Positions 23,119-34,961 of a stretch of 64,000 nt of DNA are shown piece by piece (positions within the stretch are counted from its first letter, which is position 1; each line of letters opens with the position of its first letter). The stretch spans positions 558,001 to 622,000 of the forward strand of contig JAXBDG010000020.1 of assembly GCA_036320915.1 (NCBI GenBank), given 5' to 3'. The translations under genes were made by a program, and so were the position numbers. A model generated the notes under the pieces. It had not been told where the DNA came from. It saw only the letters and a list, made by a program, of their open reading frames with translations, and ran no database searches. The stretch is from Linnemannia elongata (lineage: Eukaryota; Mortierellomycota; Mortierellomycetes; Mortierellales; Mortierellaceae).

Positions 23119-25012
23119 TGCTTGGTTGTGGGAGGAGTGTGAAGGAAGTGAGATGAGGGAAGGACAGAAGAAAGGGGGAGAGGTGGCTGGGTGGGCGAAG
23201 GAGAAGATGGAAGGTGATGAGTGAAAGAGGAAAAGTGAGTGCGACTTTGACAGGTGCAAGAAGTAAAAAGGTAAGGTATCCATTGTCACTTAAGGAGCTG
23301 GAGCTGAATCAGCTTACATTGTTCGTTGCTACTGAACTGGCTGTGACAGGCACACTCGTTTGCACCCCTGCCTTGCTTACTTTTTCTTGGTATTCATTCG
23401 TCTTCATGTATGTTTCTTCGTCCTCCTCTTTGTACCTTCTTGCATGTCCCTTGAACGCTGTTGTTGTTCTTTCCTTCATCGCTACTTTACTCTAAACTTG
23501 TTCTGTTGTCTTCTCTCTTCACCTGTGAATCGCCCTCCTTGTGTACAACAAACTCCTTCCAACTTCATGGACCTTCTCTTCCTTTTTACTTTATTTTTGC
23601 GCGGTGAGTAGTCTACGAAGCAAGAGGACAAAAGAGTGACAAAGTCTACAAACGGTGGTTCTTTTACAGTCTACTCTCTTTCATTGTCCTTGTCCTTGTC
23701 CTTATTTCTTTTCCTTATTCGTTTTCCTTGACCTTCTCCTTTGTACGCACTCCACCAACCAACCCCTTCCTTCCTTCCCTTTCTCCCTCTGTCCATTCTA
23801 TCTTTCTATTACTCCGATACTCACCTTGTCAACCCAAACCACCTCCTACCCCTCCCGTGCGCACCCACTCGTCATTGTGTCTCTTCGTTCTCTTTTTTTG
23901 ACTCCATTGCAAGTCGACAGACAGCTTCCTTTTTTGTCCCTCCCTTGTTGTTTTCTTTTCTGCTCATGAACAATAATACGCGGAATAACAACGACAACAA
24001 CGACAACAACGACAACAACAACAACAAGAGCAACAACAGCAACAACAGCAACAACGAGAGACCGGCACCCCTCCTTCTCTTGTTGCTGCTGCTGTCTGTT
24101 GCTTGACCACCTGGCAAGGCACTCCTACACATACATATACACATACACATACACCCAAGAGCAGTGCTCAACTTGCGAAAGGGGAGAAAAGGAAATAAAT
24201 CCTTCGCCTCGTTGTTGTTTGTCAAACCACTCGCTCCACCTCTTTTTCTTTTTTTATTATTTCCCTTTCGCTTGACCCACATACACTCTTCCGCCCTTCC
24301 ACCCTCACCCCTCTTCTCACTCTCATCACCCACAAAAAAAAACAACAACAACAACAACAACAATAACAATAACAAGCAGCTTATTTTCTGTCGTCACTTT
24401 GTCCTCTTTCCTCGACACTCCACCACCTCCCCCCCCAAAAAAAAAAAACCTATTTTGTTGTTATTCTTTTTTCTTTTTATTTTTTTCTTTTCTCTCACTC
24501 ACTCACCCTTACCTTTCCTTCTCCCTTCCTTCCTCTTCTCACTCACCGTTGCTACTCCTTCCTCCCACTAACTCTCACAGACACAGCCAAGCCCTGCTGT
24601 CCCGTCTTCCCTCTCTTCCAATAACAACCCCGAATTCGAGTTCAAGGACTACCAGGTTCAAGGACTACCAGGACCAGGACTAGGACCGAAGACACATAGC
24701 AACAAGACGATTCAGTCGGACCACACGCCATAAAGGGACTGGCCTCACTTGCACTCTCCCACCCACTCTGATCGCTTCGCTTTTATTGGGCACTGCGGGG
24801 CACTTCACTTTATCTTTTTTTTTTTTCGCTGGTCTCTCCTCCCAACAATCCAATCCTGCTTCCATTCATTCTCACCTCCCACGATCCAACAAAGAAAGAC
24901 CAGAGTCCATTACTCCTACCACCTAGCAGAACCACCTCGACCTCTTCCGCAAGAAAAGGACTAAAAGGTGCTTTCTCCCGTTGCCTCCTCGTCGCCCAAG
25001 ACTGGCTATCGG
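23119..25012. other. Divergent intergenic region between mS38 and the LAMMER kinase
   Basis: The mS38 side is pyrimidine-rich on the minus strand. The kinase side (23650-24960) is C/T-rich on the plus strand, with CAA/AAC trinucleotide runs at about 23985-24055 and 24340-24375. No gene is supported. A non-coding leader exon of the kinase is possible. Confidence 0.5.
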
Positions 25013-27482
25013 ATGCCCATGGCCACTACACGGACACATTCAGGAAAGCGACCAGCCAACTGGCAAGAGTTCTACAAAAACGGGCCACCGCAGGAGGTCA
25101 TTATCATCGACGACGATTCTCCACCGCCATCCTCCTCCTCTACAGCCTCCTCCACAGCGTCGGCTCAGTATCGTCAAGTGCCTTCCCGTCGTCACTATCA
25201 GCACAATAACTATGACCACCCGTTGCTGTTGGGATCCTCCCCTCGGTCCCATGCCATACCCCCGCCACCAAATATGTCACACCTACCTCCATATGCCCAG
25301 CATGATCCCGGATATCACCACAGCCACCACTATCAAATCTATCCAGACTCGGGTGCTCTGCCGCCCTCACATCAAGACCACTCTGGACGCATGACCAAGC
25401 GGTCCAACAAGCGGTATCCTTCGACCGACCTTGCGCCTTACGGATCCAATGGATCAACATCCTACCCGTCGCCCAACTCTACAAGTCACCATCACTACAA
25501 CTTGTCTTCCAGTAACCAGTATCCATCTTATTCAGGAGGTCCGGATCCGCACCACTATGCACACTCGAATGGACATGGACATTACGCCTCGACAATCCAT
25601 CCTGCACCACACCACTCCCACCCATATCACCATCACTCCAACTACTCTAATATCATCGACCCCACCACTGAATCCGTCTCCGTGGAATTTATTCCGCCTG
25701 CCAGGAAAAAGAGGCGCTCCAATGCCACTGAAGTCAGATACATTGCACCACCACAACATCCACCGGCCATCCCTGAAAAGGCCCCCTATGCATCTTATTA
25801 CAACCCACCACCGAACCATGCACCCAAAGTCCAACCAAAAGATCAGGCTGCATACGGCCGAGATGTGAGTTCTTCGTCCCTCAACATTTTGCCTTCCATG
25901 TCGTTAATAATTAACCCGGTACTTACAGTGACTTCTTATCAATTGCCCACTTGCAATTCTAGGCACCAGCCGCTATACCCCCGTGGGACGACAAAGAAGG
26001 CCACTACATAGTGGTGCCAGGCGATGATCTCACCTCAAGATGTAAGTTGAATGCCTTTATGGGAATATCGTTGTGTCATTGTCGATGCGGATCAAATTAT
26101 ATCATAGGTCTGAAGGTTCGTTGCTAACGTTTTCATTGTTATTCATATCAATCTAGACAAAATGATCCGACTGCTGGGACAGGGCACTTTTGGGAAGGTC
26201 GTGGAATGTTTTGATCGTGACACTGGAAAGCACTGTGCTATCAAGATTATACGGGCTGTTCAAAAGTATCGGGACGCCAGCAAGATTGAGGCTCGAGTAC
26301 TGAACACCCTCAAGAGGAGCGACCCCCGGAACTCCTAGTAAGTCATGACAAACTGAAGGAGAGCGATTAGGAATCTCGGCAATGGCTACTGTGTGCACTT
26401 AATTGAAAGTGGCATGTGACAGATATGAGCGTGATTACTTTTTATTCTGACATACCTTTTCTTTCCTTCTTGCAATTCAACAGCAAATGTCTCCATCTGA
26501 ATGAAATCTTTGATTACAGGAACCATGTTTGCATGGTGTTTGATCTGCTGGGACAATCGATCTACGACTGGCTCAAAGATAACTCGTTCTGTCCGTTCCC
26601 GCCCAACCAAATCCAACAATTTGCTCGCCAGCTCTTGATTAGTGTAGCCTGTACGTACCACTGAGGCGGGACATTTTGACCACTCTTGACCACTGAAGCG
26701 GACAATATCTGACGTAGCTTTTTCTCATACTGACTCGTTCTTCCGCTTTCGTTCAATCTAGTCCTCCATCGTCTTCGACTCATCCACACGGATCTCAAAC
26801 CCGAAAATATTTTACTGGCAAATGGCAACTATCGAACGGAACCCTACAAGGTAAGATCTCATCTACAAGTAACCAAAAATTAGCAGCGCGCCTATGAGAT
26901 TGAATGACATGTGTACCTTTTCTGACGTTGACAATATACTTCGTGAACAAATAGAAATCGCCAACGAATACAAGGAGAGTTCTTTTGGATCCTGACATCC
27001 GGCTTATTGACTTTGGAAGCGCAACATTTCAGGATGAACACCACTCTACTGTTGTCAGCACGCGGCACTACCGAGCTCCAGAGATCATCTTAGGTACCAT
27101 TACCAGATGACCACCTTGGATTTCACAGGAGTTATATTCGACTCGGGCAGCAGACCTTTCTCTCGAACTCCTGAACTCACCATCATCTATGCTGGATTCT
27201 TTTTTTTTTTTTTTTTTTTTTTTTCGTTGTCCGATTTCCACACCTACTGTTAGGAATGGGTTGGTCGTACCCTTGCGACATTTGGTCGGTCGGCTGTATC
27301 TTGGTCGAGTTTCTTACCGGAGAGGCGCTCTTTCAAACACACGACAACTTGGAGCACCTTGCCATGATGCAAGCCGTCCTGGGGCCCATCCCTGAAAAAC
27401 TAATCCGGGCATCCCAGTAAGTTATTTACAAGTTTTCACTGATGAGAGCTTGCTTTTGGCTCTAGGAGATATCTGAACTAAC

Positions 27483-27523
<41 letters not shown>

Positions 27524-27974
27524 ATTTGCTATTTGCTATTTGCTTCATGTCAATAGGAGGGCACAGCAAAAGTTCTTCCATCATGGACGACTGGACTACC
27601 CCAACGAGGAGACGAAACGCAACAGCCGAAAATACGTCAAAGCTCTCCGGCCCTTGCGGGTATGTCGACTTTTATGTTGCCACTTAGCGAAGTTGTTCAA
27701 GTACCTGATACGAAAACGTACTTCGAACCATTCTCTAACACGACATTTATTTACCCCTTTAATTGATTGACGTCAATAGGACTATGTGGTGCCAGCGGGA
27801 AATAGATCAGAGAATGCCAGTTTCGCTTCCGAGTTCATGGACTTGTTGAGTCGGTTGTTGGAGTATGATCCTGACCGCCGGATCACGGCTACAGAAGCGT
27901 TGCGGCATCCTTACTTTGATTACGTGGTTGACGAGTCTGGATTCATCCTTGATGTTAAGAAATCGAGCCATTGA
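25013..27974 (+). CDS. KNS1: LAMMER (CLK-type) dual-specificity protein kinase, 655 aa
   Basis: Nine exons: 25013-25864, 25963-26041, 26157-26337, 26484-26650, 26762-26850, 26955-27093, 27254-27416, 27557-27659 and 27780-27974. All introns are GT-AG, giving 656 codons. The first 300 residues are a Ser/His/Pro-rich tail with a basic RKKRRS signal. The kinase domain starts near residue 311: GQGTFGKV loop, AIKII with Lys340, HTDLKPEN with Asp437 (the Thr is typical of CLK/LAMMER), DFGSA with Asp475, and STRHYRAPE. The family signature EHLAMMERILG reads [11 protein letters not shown] (536-546), so the Glu-Arg pair is Gln-Ala here. LAMMER kinases phosphorylate SR splicing factors and control morphology and stress responses (yeast Kns1, fission yeast Lkh1). 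Two ATGs, 25013 and 25019, are possible starts; the second has the better context. Confidence 0.93.
27200..27224. repeat. Poly-T tract (25 nt) in kinase intron 6
   Basis: Run of 25 T residues about 29 nt before the 3' splice site at 27253. It extends the polypyrimidine tract. Confidence 0.95.
27486..27520. repeat. Poly-T tract (35 nt) in kinase intron 7
   Basis: Run of 35 T residues about 36 nt upstream of the 3' splice site at 27556, followed by three copies of GCTATTT. Confidence 0.95.
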
Positions 27975-28500
27975 GATTTGTCTTTTTTTTTAACACAGAC
28001 TGAGTTGTTGGAAAGAGAGGAGATTGCAAGATGTGTGGAAGTAAGCGTTGTCGGACTGGATGTTCTGGAGGAGTTGTTTTAAGGCGAGAGGATCTTGAAT
28101 GAAGTTGATTCTAGTCTAGACAGAGATCATCATAGATACTTTGCGCAACCCAAAAAAAAAAAAAATAATGGGAGTCGCACTTTTGAACTCTCTCGTCTTT
28201 CAAAACATATTCCTCTTCTCGTTCACTCTCCCTCAGTCGTCATTTTTTTTGTCATGTTTTTTATTTGTTTTCATATCTAAGAACGTTCTTTTTGAGATGT
28301 GTAAAAGAAGGAAAAGTACCTCGTAGTGGGTGAGGGCTGAAGTAACAGTTGTGCTAGTAGGAGTAAGTTGTGGATAGGTATGATGCGGATGGGGCGGGAG
28401 TTTCTTTTGAAGGTTAAAGAGGTAAAATGTGCATGATGAGTCGGAAGGAGAGAGAGAAGGATGGAGTTGGGAACAAAAGCCGGTGGGGAGGGGGGGGATG
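27975..28500. other. Convergent 3' flanks of the kinase and LIM genes
   Basis: No gene is seen. Both flanking genes end into this stretch, which probably holds both 3' untranslated regions. Confidence 0.6.
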
Positions 28501-31500
28501 TTACACTTTGCCAAAGAAAGTCTTGCGACGCTCGGCACGGACGTTACGTGTCCGCTGGATGACCATAATATCCTTCTCGCAGTAGGCCTGGTTCTCAAAG
28601 TTGTAGTACACATCCGACAACGCCACCTTACACTCCACACAGCAGAAGCATCCAGGGTGGAATCTCCAGCCCTAATATCAGATTCAAATCGACACAAAAA
28701 GAGAATGGGATTAGTTATCGGTGCAACATGAATGAGTAAACAACGAGTATCGATGATGAGCTAAAAACCGAGGGGAGGATGATTTATCTTACCTCCATGG
28801 TCTGGGCGCAGGGTCCTTCGATGGGCTGGTCACAGCTCTTGCAGAGAGAGTTGTTCAGCTTATGATAATGCCGCCTGCAGTAAGGCGCATCACCATAGAC
28901 ATAGAAGCTCTTGTCCGGGAAGGGCTTCTTACAGGTTTGGCATCCAAAGCAAGCTGCATGCCACTTGCCCTGCAGTTTGCCATCCTGAGCACAGACGGCC
29001 TCCTTCTCCACAGGGAGGTTGCAAGACCTGCACTTTGGCAAGAACAACTCTCCAAAGTCCTTGGGGCAGTACACCCGGCCGTTCTTCTCCACATGGCCCA
29101 CAGACTGCTGGATGGGCTTCTTGCACTGGTAACAGGCCAAGTGGTGCTCGTGCCAGGATTGTCCCAGAGCATAGACGGGTGTCTCGCCACTTGAAATGGG
29201 GCCATCGCATCCTGCACAGGTAGGGGCATCACGACGACTGCGCGAGGGACGCTCAGACCGTTGAGCATCCTTCTCGAGGTACCTCTGATAATCCTTCTCG
29301 CAAAGAAGACGTCCCTCGTATTCACGTCCATCCCGGGCAGATTCAAGGGGTCGACGACAGCGTGCACATTTGAAGCACTCTGGATGGTAGTCTCCATGCT
29401 GCATCTTGATCACATCTGCTACCTCCTGGGGTTGGATATCGTGTTTGCAGCCCTCGCAGTGCTGAACTCCTCCACGACGGTTGGTGGATCGACTGCGGGT
29501 GGCAGAGCGTGAGGACGCTGTGCGGTCGCTCCTCTCGCGTTCTCGGGCAGAGCGATCGCTTCCTCGCTCGTCCACCACTGGACGCTCGCTGCGATGTGCT
29601 CGATCCCGATCCGAACGCTCACGGTCTCCTCTATCACCACGATCTCTCTCGCTGCGGTGCTCGCGCTCACGGTCTCTATCACCACGGTCACCGCGGTCGG
29701 AACGCTCACGCTCCCGATCACGATCCGCACGATCGCCACGATCTCCACGCTCACGATCCCGCTCGCTACGCTCCTTTCCAGATCGGTGCGACCGAATACT
29801 CTCCGACCCACTCGCAAGCTTGGGCAGCCCCGGTGTAGGTGGTGGAGAACCCGCCAGATCCCTGACTCGGCTCCTCTCCATTCCGTTCTCGGGCAAGTTG
29901 GGTCTCGAGCGAGATCTATGAGAAGAGGCAGGACGAGACGAATCACGGCCCGATCGCTCTCCTGTGGGGAGGACGTTGATCTCCTGAATCAGGTCATCCA
30001 TGAGGGCGTCGAATTGGTCGCCACTGCCCTTGCGTGATGGTTGTGCCACCGAAGGGCGACGGCCTATTGAAAAGAGCATTGTAATTTCGGGTGAGAAAAA
30101 TATGGTTTTAGAAACTGAAATGTTGAGAGCAGGACGAAAATGAAGGGAAAAACTCCCGTGGAGAGAAACAACAGCCAAAAAAGGACATCTTTACCTCGAG
30201 AAGGAATAGGAGATGCATCTGGAGGAGTAGGAGGTCTGTATGGAGAGGGCTTGGGAGCAGCCGAAGAGATGGCATCTGAGGAACGAACATCTTCTGGAGA
30301 GATTGGGGGTGAGGGAGTCTTGTACGCCGAAGAAGGATCCGTTCGGTTGCGGGAAGTCGTGCCACGCTCACGTTCGCGTTCACGCTCGCGATCGCCGCGA
30401 TCACCACGGTCTCCTCTCTCTCGCTCACGATCACGGTTGCTGCGCTCATAGTCCTCCTCTGGGTGGCGGGAGCGATCCTTGTCCGAGCGCTCCGAGCGGT
30501 TAGAGCGCACAGAACGCTCCGAGCGCTCTGAGAGAACAGTGTTGGATCTCTCTCGCTGCATCGACCTGTCGGTCAACACCGACGACGCTGCTGAGCCGGA
30601 CGATCCCGAACGGCCGAAACCATTCAAAGGCGGTGAATCAGCATAGTCATTGTGCTGTTGCTGTCTGCTGCCTCCACGCTCACGTTCACGTTCGCGTTCA
30701 CGGTCCCGATCGCGCCCTCCAAATTCTGTCCTAGGATCCTGGTAGGGGTTGCCTCCTGTAGGAGACTTGATGCGTCCGTTAGCATCCATTCCATTGATGC
30801 CCAATCCAGCCGCCGAAGCAATCGAGGGCGAACGAGCATTGGATTTCTGAGGCAATGCTGGCTGTTGCGAAGCTCGCATAGAGTTGGGACTAGTAGAAAA
30901 CTGGCTAGAAGAGTCCATCACAGGAGTCTTTGAGCGTCCAGGGATCGGTGAGGGTGAGGCTCCATATCGACCATCATCCATAGGTGTCCTTGATCGAGAA
31001 GGTGGTTGCTGTTGTTGTTGCTGGAGTCCGAACCGGTCGTCGATGGGCGTCTTGGGGAAGTAGTCGTTCTGCTCTCGTTGATAATGAGAGTTTGATCCGT
31101 TGGAGAGTACCTGTCGGTCATAACTGGGGGCAGTCGGGGTTGTTGGCGAGACCGATAGAGGTGAGCCCGTGACATTATTATTATTATTGGCATCACGACC
31201 ATTGGGGGCCGGAGGTGAGGGTGCCGTCGTCGTCGCCGTCTTTTTCTTGGCATATTTTTCCAGGAAGGGCAGCGAGGGGCGAGGGGAGGCGGTCGAGGGA
31301 CGGCCAGGGGAGATAGGAGAACCATTTGTCAAACTACTGCTACTTCCGCCTCCGACATAGTGGTTCGATGCTGGTGATCCAGGTGATCCAGAGCCGATAG
31401 GGATTGGAGGTGGTTTGTGTCCTGGTCTGTATGCGCCCGAAGAGACACCGCTTCCTGGTCCTGGGGAATCTAATAGGTGGCATTAGCAAATAACAATACC

Positions 31501-33284
31501 AGTTTAGAATACAAGGGAAAAAAAAAAACGGCTATTTTTCTAACGAAAGGGGGTGCAGGGAAAACGGTGACCAAAATAACAATGGCTGTATTTTCTGCTC
31601 TCAAACAAACAGGAGACAACACGGAAGCAACAACAATCAGAACACAGCGTAAAGGGGAGAAGGAAAAGAATCTCTTACCGTTCCTGGAGGGGGTTCGTGG
31701 GGGCTGTGAGTTGAGGGCTAAGGGAGCACAAACAAATGAAAGCAAGGTCGTACATAACAGAGCATGAACGACATGGAAAAAAGAGTGTCGCAAAGACGAA
31801 AACGCATGAAAAAAACGGAGACGTTTTGCCAACGAATGTTCAGGGGAGAGGGTTAGATCCGGGAAGAAGACGACGAAGAAGAAAAAAAAGCAAGGAGTCC
31901 GGTTCAATTGAGGACGATTAGAGAGAGGTTGAGGTCGAGGGTGAAGAAGTAAAGGAGGTTTTTGTTGTTTGTGATTTCCACGCGTATATGCAGGCAGGCG
32001 AGCAGAGAAGCAGGCAAGCACAAGCAGGCAGATGGTGTACAATGAGGTAACGGACGAAGAGGAGCCGCAGGGAGTTGATAGCAAGCAATAACAATCGCAT
32101 AGAATGAACAAAAGGGAGAAAAACAGGAGAAAGGGTCAAGGTCAGTCAGTGAGAATTTGTTCATTCAACGAGAGATGAGGATCAACAAGAAAAAAGTTGA
32201 TCGTTGTCCGTCGCACATATGCGACTGATCTGTATTTTTCCTCCAAAGTGCCTCGTTGTCCTCGGCTCCTTCCTTCTGGGACACCTTCGATGACCTCTTC
32301 CCGTCCGATCACCCTCTTCACATCTCTTCGCCTTTCTTTCTATCCTTTCTTTTTTGAATCCCAACCATCGTTTTTTCTTAATATCGGTAGCCAATGGTTG
32401 CGATGTGCCTGACTGATTGAAGTTGCTGGTGATCTAAAAGTTCACACATCAAAACCGTTCATCACTAGTCGCAGTCGGGCCATTCTCCCAAGAAGATGAT
32501 AAGCCAGGTTTCAGTCCAATGGAGCAAACGCGGTTGTCAGTCTGTCTGTCGGTCCTTTTGAAAATGAAAGTCTGTCTGTCTCGGTTGATTCCTATTCGTT
32601 CCTGTGTACTTGTCCTGCGGTCGGTTGTTGGTTCCTGTTGGCTGCTGGTTCCTTAGAGTCTGTGTCTGTGTCTGTGGGTGGGGTGGGGTGGGTGGTGGAG
32701 TTGGTAGTCGGTGCCTGAGAACAACCGTCTGACCAGCTGGCTGACTGAGTGGAGTTTGGTTTCGAAGCCGAAGGAGAAATAACCTTTCTCTACCCAATTT
32801 CACTAAAAAGAGTAGACTCCTTCTCGCTGTCACTTTTTCTCACTATCATCTGTCCCCTTAGACTTGTTACCAGTCATCGAGCTTTCATCCCTCTCGAGAA
32901 CAAGTGCTGAATCCTGGTTGAACCGATAAAAAGAAACATCATAACCGAACTAAAATACAGCCACGCTTCCCGTCCCCCCTTCCCCACTCTTAAGGTCACT
33001 CCCCCTCTCCCCTTTTCCCCTTTCCCTGGATCATCAATATGGGTGTGAATGAAACTAAGAGAAAGAAAGACAAGAGAGAGAAAAGTAGTTGACAGTAAAG
33101 AGAATAAGCAAAAAAAGGCGGTTGACGGCTTACACTTTGATACGGGGATTACTGGCAAGGCAGGCATAGGAGGTGCAGACGAACAGACGTGCTCGCCAAG
33201 CAGTCTGAACTCAACATCGTGTCCACAGTCAGAGCACCGGATGACCGGCAGGATCTGGGACAGACGAGGATCCTTGACGCTCAT
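28501..33284 (-). CDS. Paxillin-like protein with four LIM domains (968 aa)
   Basis: Five exons: 33284-33134, 31717-31679 (39 nt), 31469-30195, 30063-28793 and 28671-28501. Phases match and give 969 codons. The start is fixed by a TAA codon directly before the ATG. The N-terminus carries RCSDCGHD...LGEHVC, a C-x2-C...H-x3-C zinc-like motif. The middle (about residues 65-680) is Pro/Ser-rich with alternating Arg-Asp/Arg-Glu arrays. Four LIM domains follow, from Cys691 (CEGC), then CAGC, CRSC and CKSC. The last is completed across the final intron (ending GWRFHPGCFCC... to FFGKV). This layout matches fungal Pxl1-type paxillin homologues, which act with Rho1 and actin at sites of polarised growth and the septum. 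LIM domains bind partner proteins, not DNA. The second intron removes only 209 bp, but the first spans 1.4 kb, unusual for a fungus. Confidence 0.9.
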
Positions 33285-34006
33285 TTAAGGCTTCTGTTTT
33301 GGTTGGTTGGTTGGCTAGTTTGAGAGGAGGAGGGAGGATAGAATGTGTCGTGGGTGGAGACGAGGTGGGTTGGAGATGAACAAGGGGGGGCAAGAGAGAG
33401 TGAGAGAGAGGTATGAGTGAGGCTCTGCTGGAGGAGGAGGAGGAGTAGTGAGATGAGTATGAAGGTTGAAAGAGAAGAGAGGAAGATATGATATGAGAGC
33501 GGAGGAAGGGAAGGGAGAAGGTAGGATGCAGAATGAGAGAAGCAAGGGTCGAAAAGGGATGAAAGGGAAAAAGAAGAAAAAGAAAGAAAAGGGAAAAAGA
33601 GAATGAAAAAGGCAAAGTAAAGCAAAAAAAGGTGAGATGATGAAGAGGAGGATGAGAGTGAGAGAGGGAGAAGTGAACAAAAAAAAAAGACGTGCTAGAG
33701 GCTAGTAAGAGAGTAGCAGGGCGGGAAAGGAGGAACAACAAGGGTGGGTGAGGGTGAGTGAGTGAGCAAACGAGTGATTAACAACATCTCTCAAAGAGGG
33801 AGGGAGAGAGTGGGTGCCCTTGTGCCTACAATGTATGTCTGTCTGTCTGTCAGACCCTCACTTTATGTGTGTGTGTGTGTGATTGTGTGATTCGTGTGTG
33901 GGTGTATGTATGTGTGCAGCACTGGAAATGAGTTGAGTTGATTTGTGCAGCAGTTGAGTTGATTTGAGTTGAGTTGCAGCAGCAGTAAACACTTGTTGTT
34001 GAAGTG

Positions 34007-34030
34007 AAAAAAAAAAAAAAAAAAAAAAAA
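34007..34030. repeat. Poly-A tract (24 nt)
   Basis: Run of 24 A residues, flanked by CAA/TTG trinucleotide runs. Confidence 0.95.
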
Positions 34031-34303
34031 GAAAGTGAGAGCACTTGCAACAACAACAACAACAACAAGAAACGGTGGTTGTTGTTGTTTTTGTTGTTGT
34101 TGAGAGCACTATAACAGTTTTTAATTAACCATTGGAAGAGTGGGAGGATAGGGATTGCCCTTCTAAATAGATATATAGACCTTGTTAGAACTGCGAACTG
34201 TGGTTGGGTAGACGAAAAAGAGGAGCTGCGAAGGAACCTTGATTCGAACAAATGGAACACCACCCTGGCTTCCTTTTCTTGTACCGTACTCTTCTCTGTC
34301 TCC

Positions 34304-34341
34304 TTTCTTTCCCTTCTTTCCCTTCTTTCCCTTCTTTCCTT
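34304..34341. repeat. Nine-nucleotide tandem repeat, about 4 copies
   Basis: Tandem copies of a CTTTCCCTT unit on the plus strand. Minisatellite-like, with no associated gene. Confidence 0.8.
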
Positions 34342-34935
34342 CTTCACAAGCAAGGGGATGCTATTCATCTGATAACAATCTACCCATATCCTGGCTACTT
34401 CACACAAAAAACCACCTTGATGGTCATTTTCTTTGTTTTTATTCACTCTGCACATCCATGTCCCACAACAGTCTTCATTCAATATCCCATATATTACGCT
34501 GCAAGAAGTGAATACTTCCACAATCAATCAGCATCCATTCAATCAATGAAAGACCCTTCCCATGCGATAAACATGGTAAAAAGAGTACATGAGGCCCTGC
34601 TGCTCCCTTTCTTACGGGAACACTTGGTTTTATTATATTTTTTTTCCTCGGTGAAAATAAACAACAACACAAAAAGGATCTCCCATCTCGATCATTCGTA
34701 CATATACTTGCACACTTCTTTTTTACTGTGGCATGTCTGTCCAATTCACGGAACACCCATCTCTCTCCCTCTTCATGTCGCTCTGCATGCGTCTGTCCGT
34801 CTATCAATTCTCCTCCTTCCATCCATGTTCCTATCGCACGCTCTCTCAACCATGCACACAATCACTCACACGAGAGCATTAGCCCCCCTTCTCCCCCCTC
34901 ATACTGACCCTCTCCACTTTGAACTAAGCCAAAGC

Positions 34936-34961
34936 AAAAAAAAAAAAAAAAAAAAAAAAAA
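34936..34961. repeat. Poly-A tract (26 nt)
   Basis: Run of 26 A residues in intergenic DNA between the LIM and cysteine synthase genes. Confidence 0.95.

Noticed and set aside
24340..24375. Regular CAA/AAC repeats that might suggest a CRISPR-like or satellite array
   Set aside because: Simple trinucleotide repeats without spacers, in a eukaryotic promoter region.
24968..25012. Extending the LAMMER kinase upstream to a GTG at 24968
   Set aside because: Fungal nuclear genes rarely start at GTG, and two ATGs in frame follow at 25013 and 25019.
29481..30503. Plus-strand Arg/Ser-rich frames opposite the LIM gene
   Set aside because: They are the antisense of the Arg-Asp/Arg-Glu arrays. The minus strand carries the LIM domains with exact splice phases.
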